Positions 1 through 7,670 of a DNA stretch of 17,052 nucleotides are shown one piece after another. This DNA is from an uncultured Mogibacterium sp. (GTDB taxonomy: Bacteria > Bacillota > Clostridia > Peptostreptococcales > Anaerovoracaceae). The notes beneath the pieces were generated by a model. It was not told where the DNA came from. It did not search any database and saw only the letters and a program-made list of their open reading frames with translations. Every line of letters starts with the position of its first letter. The stretch's first letter is position 1. A program made the translations under genes and the position numbers. The stretch spans positions 1 through 17,052 of the forward strand of contig NZ_CALISE010000011.1 of assembly GCF_938041965.1 (NCBI RefSeq). The letters run 5' to 3'.

Positions 1-113
1 TATGACCTTTTTCTTTGTTACAGATTAGGTCTCACATCATTGACTAATGCACAATAACCTGTGTTAGTTTTACTGAATTTAAAAGAAATTTTTGTTTTTG
101 AACATAAATAAAA

Positions 114-143
114 TTGAATTATTGCAATTTGTCCGCTGATAAT
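114..143 (+). promoter_or_regulatory. Possible promoter of the DUF1015 gene
   Basis: A TTGAAT hexamer at 114-119 and a GATAAT hexamer at 138-143 are 18 bases apart, on the coding strand and about 58 bases before the start codon. The surrounding 200 bases are very AT-rich, so hexamers of this quality can arise by chance. The rest of 1-183 shows no gene or clear hairpin. Confidence 0.3.
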
Positions 144-200
144 AAATAATAGAATTATCAAGAGAATTTGATTGGAATGACCATAGGAGGTATTAAAGCA

Positions 201-1511
201 ATGGCAAAGTACAATTGGGATAAATTTGGTTTTCACATACCTGAAATAATGGTACCTAAGGCTGGCACTGATTACAGCAAGTGGGCTGTAGTTGCATGTG
301 ACCAGTATACTTCAGAACCAGAGTACTGGGAAAATGTAGAAGAAATCGTTGGTGATGCACCATCTACACTCCGACTTATGCTACCAGAGATTTTCCTAGA
401 TAAGGAAGGCGAAGCTGAAAGAATCAAGGCTATTCGTGAGACAATGGATAAGTACATGGCTGACGGAACACTTGAGACTCTCGCTCCAGGATGCATGCTT
501 GTTAAGAGAACTGCTGAAGGACGTACTCGACTTGGGCTTGTAATCGCTACGGATCTTGAAGCATATGATTTCAACAAGGGATCTAAATCCCTCACAAGAG
601 CGACTGAGGGAACTGTAGTAGAGAGAATCCCGCCAAGACTAAGAATAAGAGAAGGTGCTCCTATCGAGCTACCACATATTTTGATTCTTATCGATGATCC
701 AGAAAAAAGTGTAATTGAGCCATTGGTAAATGCTCCTATGAAGCAAATTTACGATACAGACCTAATGCTCGAAGGAGGACACATCACTGGATGCTTCATC
801 GAAGAGAAGGATCTTGAGGGTGCTAAGGATGCTCTATCTGAATTATTCGATAAGGCAATAGAAAAGTATGGCGAAGGCAATGTCATCTTCCAGGCGATGG
901 GAGACGGAAATCACTCACTTGCTACAGCTAAGACCAACTGGGAAAACATCAAGAAGACTCTCTCACCAGAGGAAGCTGCTATCCACCCAGCTAGATACGC
1001 TCTTTGTGAAATCGAGAACATCCACGACGAGGGCATCGTATTTGAGCCAATTCATCGTGTAATCTTCGCTAAGAACGGACAGTCAGGCGAAGAGCTCGTA
1101 AAGGAAGCTGTTGAGCTACTAAACGAACAGAATGAGAAGGCTTACATAGCACCAGAGGGAACCGCTGCCCCAGAAGGAGGCTTCGCTATTCCTTGCCTAG
1201 CTGGTGAGCAAAGAGGAACTATCGTAGTTGAAGGTCCTTCCGCTCAGCTAGAGGTAGGAGTGCTACAGAATGCACTAGACGTAATGGTTAAGGAGAGAAA
1301 ATCCGTAGACATAGACTACATCCACGGAACAAAGGCTCTAGAGTCTCTATCCGCTGAGGCTGGCAATGCAGGTTTCGCACTTCCAGCTATGGATAAGTTC
1401 ATGCTCTTCCCAGCAGTTGCAGCCGATGGTGCTCTTCCAAGAAAGACTTTCTCGATGGGAGAAGCTAACGAGAAGCGTTACTATATCGAAAGCAGATATA
1501 TCGGCAAATAA
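201..1511 (+). CDS. DUF1015 family protein
   Basis: 436 aa when started at the ATG at 201, which follows a strong TAGGAGG site (184-190) by 10 bases; an upstream in-frame ATG at 168 has no such site. This is a full-length member of the uncharacterised DUF1015 family, soluble and probably cytosolic, with no signal peptide or membrane segment. Family-like blocks are the N-terminal WAVVACDQYTSEPEYW (residues 28-43), the RATEGTVVERIPPR stretch (133-146) and GDGNHSLATAK (234-244), which is the likely active-site or binding loop. DUF1015 genes are often found beside serA/serC in Clostridia (recalled knowledge), but no serine gene is visible here. The gene stands alone between its own leader and a strong terminator. 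The family call is fairly sure; the reaction is unknown. Confidence 0.88.
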   Translation: MAKYNWDKFGFHIPEIMVPKAGTDYSKWAVVACDQYTSEPEYWENVEEIVGDAPSTLRLMLPEIFLDKEGEAERIKAIRETMDKYMADGTLETLAPGCMLVKRTAEGRTRLGLVIATDLEAYDFNKGSKSLTRATEGTVVERIPPRLRIREGAPIELPHILILIDDPEKSVIEPLVNAPMKQIYDTDLMLEGGHITGCFIEEKDLEGAKDALSELFDKAIEKYGEGNVIFQAMGDGNHSLATAKTNWENIKKTLSPEEAAIHPARYALCEIENIHDEGIVFEPIHRVIFAKNGQSGEELVKEAVELLNEQNEKAYIAPEGTAAPEGGFAIPCLAGEQRGTIVVEGPSAQLEVGVLQNALDVMVKERKSVDIDYIHGTKALESLSAEAGNAGFALPAMDKFMLFPAVAADGALPRKTFSMGEANEKRYYIESRYIGK

Positions 1512-1553
1512 GCTGTTGAACAAAATATAATATATATTCATTATATTACTCTT

Positions 1554-1606
1554 GCGAGCTACGGTGCTACGTCGGACGTCGAGCACTACCGTAGCTCGCA
1601 TTTTAA
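1554..1606 (+). terminator. Terminator after the DUF1015 gene
   Basis: A long GC-rich hairpin starts 42 bases after the stop codon. GCGAGCTACGG (1554-1564) pairs with CCGTAGCTCGC (1589-1599), and TGCT/AGCA extends the stem inwards past a small bulge. It is followed by TTTTAATATTTTC. The stem is unusually long for a simple terminator in this AT-rich DNA. Confidence 0.8.
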
Positions 1607-1632
1607 TATTTTCTTAAAGTTTTCGCGATAAT

Positions 1633-1661
1633 TTGACATTATTGTTATTACATTTTATCCT
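1633..1661 (+). promoter_or_regulatory. Promoter of the first DUF975 gene
   Basis: TTGACA at 1633-1638, a 17-base spacer, then TATCCT at 1656-1661, about 46 bases before the start codon. The -35 box matches the sigma-A consensus exactly. The same layout and much of the same sequence recurs before the second DUF975 gene at 2782-2810. Confidence 0.75.
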
Positions 1662-1707
1662 ATACTAAACCATTTACTTAAAGATTTTGAGGCGTAAGGA
1701 GATTACT

Positions 1708-2637
1708 ATGTATATTAACAGAGGAGAATTAAAGCATCGAGGCAGCTTTAGGTTCCGCGCTAATTACTGGCATGCGGTATTAGTAGCATTCGTGTATACA
1801 CTACTTAACGGTGGTGCAGTTGCTGCCTCACACCGCTATAACACCACTACTACAACGACTGACAGTAGCTTTTCTTATAATGCTAGCTACTCGCTCGCTG
1901 ACGACCCAACTTTGCAGTGGATTACTGGTCTCGCAATTGGTGTGATATTGATAGCTATTGCAGTTGGATTTGCTTTTGAAATATTTGTCATTAATCCAAT
2001 TAATGTTGGAGTTGATACATTCTTCCTTCGTAACTCATCCGGCGAGGCTGAGGGATTCCACCTGGGCGATGGATTCAAGTACAATTATCTAAATGTTGTA
2101 AAGACCATGTTCTTTATGAATCTATGGGTACTGCTGTGGACGCTTTTGTTTATCGTTCCTGGAATAATTAAGTCTTATTCATATAGACTGGTTCCATACA
2201 TACTCGCAGAGAACCCTGATATCGATACCAACGAGGCGCTAAGGCGTTCTGAGCAGCTTATGCGCGGCAACAAGTGGGAAACATTTATATACGATCTTTC
2301 CTTTATAGGTTGGTACATCCTTGCCATATTCACTTGCGGAATACTTTCAGTTTTCTGGGTTTCGCCTTACAAGCTCTCGTGCGATGCAGAGCTGTATAGA
2401 CTACTAGCAGGAAAGAGTGGCGAGGACTACAGCTTTGGAGTTGAGGGAACTGGCGCAGGTCCTTCAGGCTACGAAGAGCCGTCATACTATGCACCTGGAT
2501 TTGGCAGAAATGATTCAGCAGCCACAAGTGAGCGGGCTTCAAGCAGCACCCCATCAGCTTCTTCACATTATAGTGAAACAAGGTCCGATGGTGTCGTATC
2601 TGAAGAGGATACTATCGAATATAAACCTGGCGAATAA
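1708..2637 (+). CDS. DUF975 family membrane protein, copy 1
   Basis: 309 aa from the ATG at 1708, which follows AAGGAG (1696-1701) by 6 bases; the TTG at 1687 upstream has no such site. Hydrophobic segments lie at about residues 22-40, 72-97, 133-155 and 193-218, so this is an integral membrane protein. Between the last two are the family-like stretches PYILAENPDIDT (163-174) and YDLSFIGWY (195-203), followed by YKLSCDAELYRLLAGK (221-236). From about residue 237 there is a hydrophilic tail rich in Ser, Gly, Tyr and Glu, probably disordered. The function of DUF975 is not known. The next gene is a paralogue with its own promoter. Its own promoter and terminator make this a single-gene unit. Confidence 0.88.
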   Translation: MYINRGELKHRGSFRFRANYWHAVLVAFVYTLLNGGAVAASHRYNTTTTTTDSSFSYNASYSLADDPTLQWITGLAIGVILIAIAVGFAFEIFVINPINVGVDTFFLRNSSGEAEGFHLGDGFKYNYLNVVKTMFFMNLWVLLWTLLFIVPGIIKSYSYRLVPYILAENPDIDTNEALRRSEQLMRGNKWETFIYDLSFIGWYILAIFTCGILSVFWVSPYKLSCDAELYRLLAGKSGEDYSFGVEGTGAGPSGYEEPSYYAPGFGRNDSAATSERASSSTPSASSHYSETRSDGVVSEEDTIEYKPGE

Positions 2638-2677
2638 CGCTTAGGTGTAGTGCAGGGCTTTTAAACAAGCACATTAC

Positions 2678-2713
2678 AAGACCTCCGTATCTATAGACGG
2701 AGGTCTTCTTCTG
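2678..2713 (+). terminator. Terminator after DUF975 copy 1
   Basis: A perfect 11-bp stem: AAGACCTCCGT (2678-2688) pairs with ACGGAGGTCTT (2697-2707) around an 8-base loop, followed by a T-rich CTTCT run. It lies 40 bases after the stop codon. Confidence 0.85.
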
Positions 2714-2781
2714 TACCAATTTGCTATTTATATTTCTATTTTAATGGGTATTTTGCGTTATCAATATTTATGAGAGCAAAT

Positions 2782-2810
2782 TTGACATTATATGTGTTAA
2801 GTTTTATTCT
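2782..2810 (+). promoter_or_regulatory. Promoter of the second DUF975 gene
   Basis: TTGACA at 2782-2787, a 17-base spacer, then TATTCT at 2805-2810. The 42 bases from 2781 match those from 1632 at 32 positions with no gap, which is more than the two hexamers alone would give. Confidence 0.75.
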
Positions 2811-2846
2811 ATAGTGAATCATCAATTAAAGAAGGAAAATTAACTT

Positions 2847-3650
2847 ATGGAACAAATTGTGTACATAGATACATTAGCGCTCAAATACAAAATAAAGTTT
2901 AGGCACAATCCAAGTTATTGGAACAAGGTAATGATCGGAATAATCTACAGGATGTTCGTTGCTGGAGGTTTACTATCCTTAGCTCATCGCTTTGAGATGG
3001 TTACTACTGATTTTGGAAGATATGGTCTTCTTGACTACTCCTTCGCACAAGACCCATTCTACACGCGTCTTACTTCACTTCCAATTATCGCAATGATATT
3101 AGTACTGCTTCTATTGATAGCGGTAAAAATATTCTTCATTAACCCACTCAATATCAGCGTTAGATCTTTTTTTCTGAATAATGCAGCAGGTGACCATTAC
3201 GGACTACACCTTATAGATGGATTTAAAAGCAGCTACATCAATATTGTTAAGACTATGTTCTCAAGGAACATTCGGATTCTTAGTTGGTCAATTTTATTCA
3301 TCATCCCAGGAATCGTTAAGGCATACAAATACAGAATGGCGCCTTATATTCTAGCTGAAAACCCAGATATTGACACTCATGCAGCTCTAAGACTTTCAGA
3401 AGATATGATGCATGGTAATAAAGAAAAAATGTTTAACTATGACTTGTCGTTCATAGGTTGGTATATTGGAAGCCTCGTTACATTTGGCCTGATTGGAATT
3501 TATTATTATACGCCGTACAAACTATCTTGCGATACTGAAGTATATAGAATAATTTCCGGAAAACTCGGTAGCAATATTAAATTTGGCAGGAAGCCAGTTA
3601 TCTATCCGGTTATGAATCAAGGCTACTATAGCAGAAAAGCTCCAAGGTAG
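2847..3650 (+). CDS. DUF975 family membrane protein, copy 2
   Basis: 267 aa, starting at the ATG at 2847 that follows AAGAAGGA (2829-2836) by 10 bases. It is a clear paralogue of the preceding gene: both carry PYILAENPDIDT (here 166-177), YDLSFIGWY (198-206) and YKLSCDTEVYR (224-234), in the same order and spacing. Membrane segments are at about residues 28-46, 78-98, 136-157 and 200-220. It lacks the long Ser/Gly/Tyr-rich tail of copy 1 and ends with a short basic segment instead. It has its own promoter. Its terminator overlaps the stop codon. The role is unknown; the two copies may be differently tailed versions of one envelope protein. Confidence 0.87.
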   Translation: MEQIVYIDTLALKYKIKFRHNPSYWNKVMIGIIYRMFVAGGLLSLAHRFEMVTTDFGRYGLLDYSFAQDPFYTRLTSLPIIAMILVLLLLIAVKIFFINPLNISVRSFFLNNAAGDHYGLHLIDGFKSSYINIVKTMFSRNIRILSWSILFIIPGIVKAYKYRMAPYILAENPDIDTHAALRLSEDMMHGNKEKMFNYDLSFIGWYIGSLVTFGLIGIYYYTPYKLSCDTEVYRIISGKLGSNIKFGRKPVIYPVMNQGYYSRKAPR

Positions 3651-3678
3651 ATGCAATCTACTTGGAGCTCTTTTATTT
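3638..3678 (+). terminator. Two-way terminator between convergent genes
   Basis: AGCTCCAAGGTAGA (3638-3651) pairs with TCTACTTGGAGCT (3657-3669), with one bulged G. It is followed by CTTTTATTT on the + strand and preceded by AAAA, which reads as a T run on the minus strand. It can therefore stop both DUF975 copy 2 and the convergent galactokinase-like gene that ends at 3701. The last three codons of the DUF975 gene are inside the stem. Confidence 0.8.
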
Positions 3679-3700
3679 GTCTGTATATTTGTGTCTATCA

Positions 3701-5002
3701 CTAAATTAACCTAAACTGCCTGGTCTTGCTGAACTCATATATCTCAGATATCTCAGTTCCAGCATCATCACCAAATATCTTCTGCATAGACTTGATATAC
3801 GATTCTACTCTTCCCATCGCTGCAATAGCAGCAGATATGCCCTGCCTTCCATCGCCTATGATAGCAGTAGCACCGCTATCGTAGAGAAGCTCATCACTCA
3901 CGGATATTGCAATCGCAAGCTCTTCGAATGTCGGCGCACTTGCAACCCCATAAGATTGAAGGTATTTAAATCTTGAGTCACTTGCAGATTTAAAAGTGTT
4001 TATAAACCTCTCTATGTCATCAGTAATTATATAACTACTAGCCTCTAGCGTCCTGATAATCTCGCCCATATAGCATAATGCTCTGAGAAGTGCCCTATCG
4101 CCGAGCTCATCTCTTATTTCCTCCGCATGCTCTAGTAGCACATCGTTATTTACATCTCTAAGCACTCTCGCTCCGATAATCCCTGCAACCTGCCTGAGCT
4201 CATGGACGATATCTCCAAGTGCTGCGATATCAGTCCGCTCATTGAGAATTGTCTTTGGATAGAGCTTAGTGAGCACTAATCTGTAATCTCTCGGCAATAC
4301 CTCACCAATGACTTTGCTGGAAATAGGAATACCTGGTTTTTTAAAATCCGCAAAGCTAAATCCACCCATGCAAGAAGCGAGCTGCCTCGAAGTACCGCTA
4401 GGTACATCATAATGCGAGTTCGACGCACATTGCCCTATCTCGGCTAGTTCATACTTATTGAGTTCACCAAGATTAAAGAGCTCAAATATAGCTCTCGTCA
4501 TCAAGACTTCAAAGGTTGGCACATATATCTCATCGAGATCAAAAGGCGCATGACCCAAAACATAGGCATTAAATCCGCCTATCTTATATCCCCTTAGTTT
4601 CAGCTCCGCGAGCATGCCTCTAATGAGCCCTTTCAGGGTATGTACTTCATTCTCATTTCGCCTAAGCCCCCAAGGATCTAACTCGAGTATTCCTTTCGCT
4701 TCAGAATACACATGGACCATCTTATCCTCAGATTCACATATAACAACTACAAGCTCGCTATTTATGGCCGCACTAAGCACCGCTCCGTTCTGAGCTTCCG
4801 TGAAGTCTCCGAGCAGCGGAATCGTAAACGGAGCACAGTATACGGAAACTTCCATCTGCCCGAAATCCCTCTCAAATCCACTGATGGCATCACAAAATCT
4901 CCCTCTCTGCCTCGTAATATCATCAGAGCTTGCTGCATCTTTGAGAAGCGAATCGTACACTCCGTCCTTTAATTCAAAAATCAGTTTGTTAGTTGTTTTC
5001 AT
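3701..5002 (-). CDS. Galactokinase-like protein, probable pseudokinase
   Basis: 433 aa, full length for the clostridial galactokinase branch of the GHMP kinases. The fold is recognisable from GYKIGGFNAYV (138-148), NKYELAEIGQ (182-191), RDVNNDVLLEH (282-292) and GDRALLRAL (301-309). The functional motifs are gone. The GRxxxxGxHTD-type block reads FTIPLLGDFTE (59-69). The phosphate-binding GLSSSA loop is replaced by FDLDEIYVPTF (154-164). The CGxMDQ block reads SGTSRQ (202-207), so the catalytic Asp is Arg. The GGGFGG motif reads IGDGRQG (382-388). The frame is intact over the whole length, so it is maintained rather than decaying. It starts 10 nt after the Na/Pi cotransporter gene, without a clear ribosome site, which suggests translational coupling. 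A binding or regulatory role is possible but not shown. Confidence 0.8.
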   Translation of the reverse strand: MKTTNKLIFELKDGVYDSLLKDAASSDDITRQRGRFCDAISGFERDFGQMEVSVYCAPFTIPLLGDFTEAQNGAVLSAAINSELVVVICESEDKMVHVYSEAKGILELDPWGLRRNENEVHTLKGLIRGMLAELKLRGYKIGGFNAYVLGHAPFDLDEIYVPTFEVLMTRAIFELFNLGELNKYELAEIGQCASNSHYDVPSGTSRQLASCMGGFSFADFKKPGIPISSKVIGEVLPRDYRLVLTKLYPKTILNERTDIAALGDIVHELRQVAGIIGARVLRDVNNDVLLEHAEEIRDELGDRALLRALCYMGEIIRTLEASSYIITDDIERFINTFKSASDSRFKYLQSYGVASAPTFEELAIAISVSDELLYDSGATAIIGDGRQGISAAIAAMGRVESYIKSMQKIFGDDAGTEISEIYEFSKTRQFRLI

Positions 5003-5012
5003 ATACGCTTTA

Positions 5013-6878
5013 TTAATTTACAACATCGACCTGAAGCTGTCTCTCTACATCCGAATCATCATGCTCTGTAGAGTCTGCTGACATCGAGTCGAGCACGCCC
5101 ATATACTTAGCCTTAAATTTTGCAAATAGCTGATTATACAGGTCATCGTCAGAGTGGTGAATGTCACGTAAGTACTGGTGCTCGTTTCCATAGATATTAT
5201 CATCTTCGATACCAAGTATATTAACACCAAGGTCGGAGCACTGATCGGAGATACGTTCTAGATTCTGTAAGATATTCTGGAAGCTTATGCCCTTAACTAC
5301 ATCGCACAGATTGTGCTTCATTCTCCACATGTGTCTACGTCTAACTTCATCCACAAGCTCGTCGATAACTTCCTCAAGAGGCTCAATCCTCTGAGCCTTT
5401 TCGTAGCTACTCTCCTTATACGCATCAGCCGTCAGTTCGAGTATATCGTTTACAGCCGTCAGCAGTACCCTTAGTTCAGCCATAGCAGCCCTTGAGAATT
5501 CAACATCATCTTCCCTCATATTCTTAATAGCATCCATGATGTTAATCGCCAGATCGCCGATTCTCTCAATACTTACTAAGCCCTTCATCAGGAAGCTCTG
5601 GAATCTGTCATCATAATCCAGTGTGATATGCGGTGAAATCTCGACCACATACTTGTCAGCGACGTCTGTCATCTTGTCGATCATATCTTCTCGCTGATTC
5701 ATGCGTTCGTTACGCTTTGGATCATATTCGTACATCTGCTGTATACAAGCGGTATAATTGTGGAGCGCAACCTCGAACATATTGCTCGTCATCGAGTGTG
5801 TCTCTCCGAGGGCGATACGAGGATTATTGATGAGCCTGAGGTCAAGCTGCTTGATACTTTCCTTGATCATCGTATCCTCTGGATCCTCTGGCTGGTCTGG
5901 TACGAGCCTCTCTGCAACCTTTGCAAAAATTCCAGCGCAAGGAAGCAGTAATAGTGCTGGCACGAGTTTAAAAAGACCGTGAACATTCGCTACTCCACCT
6001 GCTCGAAGCGTCATATACCAAATATTATCATCTATAACACCTGTGCCTCTAAGCACACCTACAGCTATAAATAGAAGTATAGATGCCGTAAAGTTATATA
6101 GTACATGGACAAGTGCCGTCCTTATCTGCTCCGGTTTTGCACCTATACGGCAAACCAGATATGTAGTCAAACAGTCACCGATATCTATACCGATGATTAC
6201 TGCGAATACGCCGCAGAATTTAATTCCAATAGTACTTGCGATTGACTGCAGTATTCCGACTACAGCCGAAGAGCTCTGGATGATTCCTGTAACTAATACA
6301 CCCGAGAAAAAACCAAGTACTGGGTTTCCTTCGAAAGAAACGAGCAATTTACTGAGCGTATCACCCATATGAGAAACCGCTGCGCTCATGTTCATAAGGC
6401 CTACGAAAAGTGTTCCGAATCCCATAAGAATGGTTCCCACAGTATGTGCGGCTCTCGAGCTTACAAACATAATTAGAATTATACCTGTAACAAGTGCCAT
6501 AGGCGCTAAGTTGTCTGATTTAAAGAAAGACAGGAAACTTGTAGACCCCGCTTTAACGTCCATCAATCTGATAATCTGTGCCGTGATCGTAGTTCCTACG
6601 TTTGCACCAAGCACGATCCCAATCGACTGTCTGAATGTCAGGAAACCTGCTCCAACAAGACCTACAGTGAGTACGATGGCTGCTGTTGAGCTCTGAATCA
6701 TACACGTTACTATAAGCCCGAGTAAAAAACCTTTAAAAGGCTTGTCTGTAACCCTTGCAAGGGCCGCCTTCATCGCGCCTCCTGACGTAGATTTAAGTCC
6801 ATCACCCATGATGCGCATTCCGTATAGGAACATTGCTAATCCGCCGAGCAAACTCACGATTTTAAAGAAAATCTCCAA
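5013..6878 (-). CDS. Na/Pi cotransporter family protein with PhoU-like C-terminal domain
   Basis: 621 aa. The start is a TTG, chosen because AAGGAG (6892-6887) sits 8 bases upstream, no in-frame ATG lies near, and the protein then begins at the first membrane helix. Residues 1-325 form the membrane domain, with the two inverted-repeat signatures QSSTAA (62-67) and QSSSAV (201-206) and GANVGTT (91-97). The matching motif of the second repeat is GIDIGDCLT (230-238), which departs from the usual GxNxGT. Residues from about 345 to 600 are helical and PhoU-like, and probably cytosolic. Members of this family move phosphate with sodium (NptA/type II group), though many bacterial ones are untested. 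It is followed after 10 nt by the galactokinase-like gene, and mntP ends 64 nt upstream, so one operon is likely. Confidence 0.9.
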   Translation of the reverse strand: MEIFFKIVSLLGGLAMFLYGMRIMGDGLKSTSGGAMKAALARVTDKPFKGFLLGLIVTCMIQSSTAAIVLTVGLVGAGFLTFRQSIGIVLGANVGTTITAQIIRLMDVKAGSTSFLSFFKSDNLAPMALVTGIILIMFVSSRAAHTVGTILMGFGTLFVGLMNMSAAVSHMGDTLSKLLVSFEGNPVLGFFSGVLVTGIIQSSSAVVGILQSIASTIGIKFCGVFAVIIGIDIGDCLTTYLVCRIGAKPEQIRTALVHVLYNFTASILLFIAVGVLRGTGVIDDNIWYMTLRAGGVANVHGLFKLVPALLLLPCAGIFAKVAERLVPDQPEDPEDTMIKESIKQLDLRLINNPRIALGETHSMTSNMFEVALHNYTACIQQMYEYDPKRNERMNQREDMIDKMTDVADKYVVEISPHITLDYDDRFQSFLMKGLVSIERIGDLAINIMDAIKNMREDDVEFSRAAMAELRVLLTAVNDILELTADAYKESSYEKAQRIEPLEEVIDELVDEVRRRHMWRMKHNLCDVVKGISFQNILQNLERISDQCSDLGVNILGIEDDNIYGNEHQYLRDIHHSDDDLYNQLFAKFKAKYMGVLDSMSADSTEHDDSDVERQLQVDVVN

Positions 6879-6942
6879 TATGATATCTCCTTACATTAAA
6901 TATTTCGTCTTTAGAATGTAATACCCATGCAGTGTAATTCTA

Positions 6943-7607
6943 TTACAGTAGTACATCTTTTGCAAACACTTCTATGCCAATAATTACAAGAATTACGCCG
7001 CCAACAATTGCAGCATGAGCAGAAAACAATTCGCCGACCTTCGTACCTATACGCATGCCTATAAAGCACATAATCCACGTGACCACTGCAATGATGACCG
7101 AACAGACTAAAGCAGCTTTTACACCATAACTAGAAATTGTAAATCCAGTAGATAAAGCATCAATAGATGTGGCAACTCCCTGCATAAACAGAGTCATGCC
7201 TGTAAGTTCAGCTGGCTGCGTTTCACTCGCTTTTGAAACTGCAGCCTTGCTACAGACATCTGCATTACTATTCTTCACAATGTCGCTATCACTACAGACA
7301 TCAACTTTTGATTTTCCACATCTAATACCTTCGAGGATCATGCGACCACCAAGAAATGTTAGGAGGGCCAAAGCGATCCATGGAACGAGTTTATTGAAAG
7401 CTCCAAGAGCCTTTACCGCCTCGTGCACCATAACCCACCCTATCATAGGCATCGCAAACTGAAAGAATGCATATACAGCTGCAATTTTCACTGCGTATCT
7501 GCGCCTAGCATCTGGTCTGCTTATGCCGTTAGCGATGGATATCGCAAATGCGTCCATAGCAAGACCAACACCCAGAAGTATGCTAGCAATAAAAAAATCA
7601 AGTTCAT
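6943..7607 (-). CDS. mntP: MntP-type manganese efflux pump, apparent 1-nt frameshift near the start
   Basis: Putative manganese exporter of the inner membrane. From the ATG at 7557 the open frame gives 204 aa starting MDAFAISI, but MntP proteins have about 17 residues before this motif. Those residues are present: the same frame upstream reads FFIASILLGVGLA, with no start codon before a stop. An ATG at 7607, 5 bases after AGGA, opens a frame MNLIF that joins it only if one T is added to the run of seven (A7 on the + strand, 7591-7597). Corrected length is about 221 aa. The two repeat motifs MDAFA and SIDALS (131-136 from 7557) are present, with about six helices. A central loop holds three Cys (80, 88, 102). 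It could be a sequencing error, a phase-variable tract, slippage, or a broken gene. Confidence 0.78.
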
Positions 7608-7626
7608 ATTCATCCTACATAATATG

Positions 7627-7648
7627 AGAGCCGCAAGTACGGCTCCCA
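7627..7648 (-). other. Hairpin between purC and mntP
   Basis: GAGCCG and CGGCTC (7629-7634 and 7641-7646) form a 6-bp stem around a 6-base loop in the 63-base gap. No T run follows on either strand, so it is a poor terminator by itself. It might weaken read-through from purC or protect the mRNA end. I see no manganese riboswitch (yybP-ykoY type) here; the gap is too short for one. Confidence 0.4.
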
Positions 7649-7670
7649 TTAAAAATCATATTGCAACAGC

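Noticed and set aside
18..236. Minus-strand frame of 72 codons at the left edge
   Set aside because: Low-complexity, AT-driven composition, no ribosome site, and it overlaps the leader and start of the DUF1015 gene.
2330..2644. Frames on both strands over the end of DUF975 copy 1
   Set aside because: They follow from the low-complexity tail of the real gene; no start signal.
3701..5002. Calling this gene an active galactokinase (galK)
   Set aside because: All four catalytic and nucleotide-binding motifs are replaced, and no other galactose gene is nearby.
6043..6696. Two + strand frames over the Na/Pi cotransporter gene
   Set aside because: Both are antisense to a clear membrane-protein gene and have no recognisable domain or ribosome site.
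7558..7670. A manganese (yybP-ykoY) riboswitch before mntP
   Set aside because: The gap is only 63 bases and holds a simple 6-bp hairpin; the size and conserved loops of that riboswitch are not there.
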